Part shown: piece after piece, positions 61,034 to 64,000 of the stretch | Numbering within the stretch: the stretch's first letter is position 1 | Layout: each line of letters begins with the position of its first letter | Assembly (NCBI GenBank): GCA_013399875.1 | Contig: VXAZ01008127.1 | Location: 430,456 to 494,455 of the forward strand | Direction: 5' to 3' | DNA: 64,000 nt | Origin: Gymnorhina tibicen | Taxonomy: Eukaryota > Chordata > Aves > Passeriformes > Artamidae | Translations under genes and position numbers: made by a program | Notes under the pieces: model-generated | Database searches by the model: none | What the model saw: the letters and a program-made list of their open reading frames with translations, nothing else | Told to the model about the DNA's origin: nothing

Positions 61034-61589
61034 GCAGTGCTCTGCCCTGTCCCTGGGATTGCTGGAGGCTCACTGAAGCCCCACTGCTTCTCAGATCCTC
61101 ATTCCAAAGCCCCCTGAGGCCGCAGAGCCAGTGGGAAACCTCTGCTTCATCCACACTGTTCCCATTGGACCCTCCACAGCATCAGCTCTTCGGCTGCTGG
61201 GGCTGACGGGGTGGGATTTACAGCCCCTCTGCTCCAAGCATCTTGGAACAAAACGCTCCTGTAACGAGCACTGGTGAAACAGCAGTAAATCCATCAGTCC
61301 CCCCTCGGGAATACGGATCCATAAGGCTTAAAACCAACAGGGACTGATTTAATTGTGTAATTTGGCGTTTCTCACAGCACAGCCCAAACAGGCTCTCTAA
61401 GCGCCAGCTGTTACACACCCATCTCCACAGCAGCTTTGCCTTTACACAGCCCCTCGTTCCCTGGCCTCTGGCAGTGGGAAAGCCACCCCGGAGCTGCTAA
61501 GGGGATGTGGTTGTTACTGCCCTTACTTTGGAAATGGGTGCTACTCTCCAGTTCCATCCCCAAGACACCGGATCCTGCTGGGCCATTTC
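61034..61589. other. Non-coding stretch
   Basis: Nothing recognised between the purine tract and the next CR1 tail. Confidence 0.5.
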
Positions 61590-61638
61590 ATGACTTGATG
61601 AGTTTGGAGGTCTTTTCCAACCCTAATGATTCTATGAC
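61590..61638 (+). mobile_element. CR1 LINE extreme 3' terminus
   Basis: 'gatgagtttggaggtctttt', 'ccaaccctaatgattctatg' is the terminal portion of CR1. Only about 50 bp are recognisable, so the copy is either very short or diverged upstream. Confidence 0.7.
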
Positions 61639-62468
61639 TTAATGGATCATAAGAAAGCAGATTTCTTTTTCCATTTCACATACTTCTATAGAGGTTTAAC
61701 AAGAATAAACTTAAAACGTTTGGATTTCAACAGCCAATGGCTTTGTTTTGGCCTTTTTTTGGCATTTTATTGGTATTTTTCTCTCCAGGAAAACCATCAA
61801 AAATTAAAATCTGGCTTTTATCCAAGTCTTTTTAAAACCATGAGCAGATTCCCATGCCTTGGTGCTCTTTCTTTCCCTCTACCCCACCTTGGCAGTTCTG
61901 TTTTTGTTTTGTACAGAGAGCACAATAAGCATTTCTCCATCACAGCCCCAAGGCTGGAAGTGAAGCTGGGATAAAGGCAGTGCCTTGGCACCCCCACTGC
62001 ACTTGGCCCGGTGCTGAGCAGGCACCTGGGTGCATTTCTCTGCCAGGTAACCACTGGCAAATGCTTTCTTTAACTGCTGCCTCATTTCCCCCACCTGCAG
62101 AAGGAAGAGAAGATGGGCTCACCTTCTCTGCAAAGTGCTTTGTAAGAGCCTCTTTTTCTTACGGCTCTGCTGAAGTCTGGGGGGCGGAAATTTTGGGTTT
62201 CTCAGCGCTCTGGTGCAGCTCCACCAATTCCTGCTCTCAGCTTGATCCACCCTGCTGAAGAGCCTGGGTGGGTGCAGGGAGTTTTCTCAGCTTCCCACCC
62301 ATTTCTGCCCTGGCCCTGGGTGTCAGGGGCTGCCAAGGTGACTTTGGGTCCCAGAGCTCAGCTCTCACAGCAGTCCCCTCTCTTGCAGCAGTTCCCCTGC
62401 AGTGATGGCCACTTTTTGGCAGTCTCCAGCCGTGTGTCACAAGCTGGAGGAAACAGAAAAATAGAAAA
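61639..62468. other. Non-coding stretch
   Basis: No gene, transposon or tandem repeat recognised between two CR1 fragments. Confidence 0.5.
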
Positions 62469-62692
62469 GATTAGGTTTGAAACATCAGAGGAAGCTTTTT
62501 TTTACTGTTAGGGTGGTCAAATATCGGGAAAATTTACCCGAAGAGGTTTTGGAGCCTCCATCCTTGCAGATATTCAAGCCCAACTGGACGTGGTCCTGAG
62601 CAGTTTGTTCCAATTGACCTTTCTCTGAGCAGAGGGGCTGGACCTGAACCTTCCAGAGGCACCTTCTAACCACAGTGATGCTGTGCAATTGT
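62469..62692 (+). mobile_element. Ancient CR1 LINE 3' region
   Basis: 'gattaggtttgaaacatcag' and 'ctgttagggtggtcaaatat' begin the similarity. 'ggttttggagcctccatcct', 'gcagatattcaagcccaact' and 'ggacgtggtcctgagca' follow the CR1 order, ending in a decayed 'ccttctaaccacagtgatgctgtg'. It is considerably diverged. No coding remains. Confidence 0.78.
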
Positions 62693-64000
62693 CCATGGGA
62701 CCTGCACAGGATCATCCTCCGTCCTGGGTACCCAGCACAGGAGCCTTGCATTTCCAGTCTGCACACAGCCACAGGAGCATTTTCTGCCACTGAGGGAAGC
62801 TATGGCCATGCTAGGTTTCAGTCAGCCACAATAAAACTAATTAACATGTGAAAAATCAAAGGCAAACTATGCAAGACACTCCAGAAAATTAAACCGGATT
62901 GATTTTTCAAGTGGATTAAGATAAGTCACATTTTGCTCCTTTGTACTGTTTTCAGCAGAATTAAAATGACCGTGACTCAGTTTAGCTCTCCTTAAATGAA
63001 TGAAAGTAAACTGAATCCCTTGTAAGAGCCTCCTACCAAGGAGTTTAATCCATAAACATTTATTTAATTTTGATTTTCTTTCCTAAGTGTCCTAAGCCAA
63101 TACCTGAGGCTCTCTCTGCAGTCAGTGGCAGGAGACAGATACCTCTGGAAAATGCTGCACTGCTCCTGTGTCCGAGACAGGTGAGAGGCATTTCACTCAG
63201 CATCTCCAGGGCATCTCTTACCAACCTCCCCCTAAAATGCAGGGCAGTAAAAAAACCCACCAAACCCAGGACCCACACTTGAGGAAATCACTCCCCGTCC
63301 TTGGCAGGGGGCAGAGGTGTGATGGATGGGTGGGCCAGTTGCAAACACCATCATTTTGATCCCACAGGTCTCTTCAGGGATGAAAGGAAAGGGAGTAATG
63401 ATCACTGCCCCGGCACTCCTGGGGCTGTGGTACCCGGGACTGGCTCAGTGTGGGGACTGGGACAGTGGGCCCTGGCTGTGCAGGAACAGCTCCTTGTGCT
63501 GTCCAGAGGATGAGAAATTGTTGGCCAGCGCTGTAGAGGTCCCATCCAAAGGGAGGATTCGGTGAGCACCTGCAGGTGTGGGGCCTGATTCCAGCTTCAC
63601 GCTGGGCAACCCCGCATCAGCCTCGCGACCCTTTGGGGACCAACCTGGGGCTGCACCCCTGCATCCTCCCACCCACAACCACACACAGGGGTGGGGGACT
63701 GAGACCAGAAGGGTCTTCATGATGCCAAGACCTGCAGGTGGCTGCTGCAGAGCTGCACACAGCGCAGGGCTGCGTGTCCAGCCCGGATCAGACACGCTCT
63801 CGTGCCGCCTACAGGCGCCAGGGCTGCTTTGCATGGCTGCCTCCACTCTCATTTCTATGAGAAATTATTGCTGCCTGAAGCTGGGAGAGGCCGGTTCAGC
63901 ATCCTGAACACACCACAGGGTTCGTGCTTGAGTCCCACCTCTGCTGCCATTTGGGGTGCAAAGCTCTTTCCAACACTGACCCCAGGCAGCACAAGCCCTT
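62693..64000. other. Unique non-coding stretch to window end
   Basis: No gene or repeat recognised. The 135-codon minus-strand frame at 63445-63852 overlaps a 109-codon plus-strand frame in GC-rich DNA and has no domain. Confidence 0.5.

Overview
This window is avian nuclear DNA and almost entirely non-protein-coding. The main evidence is a set of fragments of the CR1 LINE (the chicken-repeat-1 family, dominant in birds and reptiles). Most are 5'-truncated, as CR1 usually is, and end in the family's typical 'ttccaacc ... attctatga' 3' terminus. One internal fragment still encodes the reverse-transcriptase motif YLDLSKAFDT. One clear and one probable endogenous-retrovirus LTR, tRNA-derived SINE-like relics and a degenerate interstitial telomere (CCCTAA) array fit the same picture. 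I cannot name the species or the locus. I found no convincing protein-coding exon, rRNA, functional tRNA, CRISPR array or operon. The open frames up to about 240 codons look like chance frames: many overlap on both strands and none shows a recognisable domain.

Layout. 1-14.7 kb: unique non-coding sequence with two CR1 tails (3.4-3.8 and 10.2-10.4 kb), a MIR-like relic, an imperfect hairpin at 6.8 kb, and a possible minus-strand transcript 3' end at 2.7-2.9 kb. 14.7-15.06 kb: the only strong CpG island, the best candidate promoter. 15-33 kb: long repeat-poor stretch, either intronic or intergenic. 33.15-33.33 kb: a CAGA microsatellite next to a near-perfect 43-bp inverted repeat. 34-37.5 kb: CR1 pieces flanking an AT-rich, TAATTA-rich block that looks like a conserved non-coding element. 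39.26-39.76 kb: a probable solo LTR on the minus strand. 45-46 kb: a CR1 tail followed by a tandemly duplicated tRNA-like element. 49-55.4 kb: GC-richer unique sequence. 55.386-55.976 kb: interstitial telomeric array with internal higher-order duplication, followed by a GC/CpG-rich flank. 57-64 kb: degraded CR1 copies, an AT-rich candidate regulatory block, a second probable LTR and a GGAGA microsatellite.

No genes can be described as working together. The window is best read as regulatory or structural DNA between or within genes. The most notable items are the telomeric array, the hairpin at 33.2 kb, the CpG island and the tRNA-like tandem pair. All repeat-family names come from remembered consensus patterns, not from a database search.
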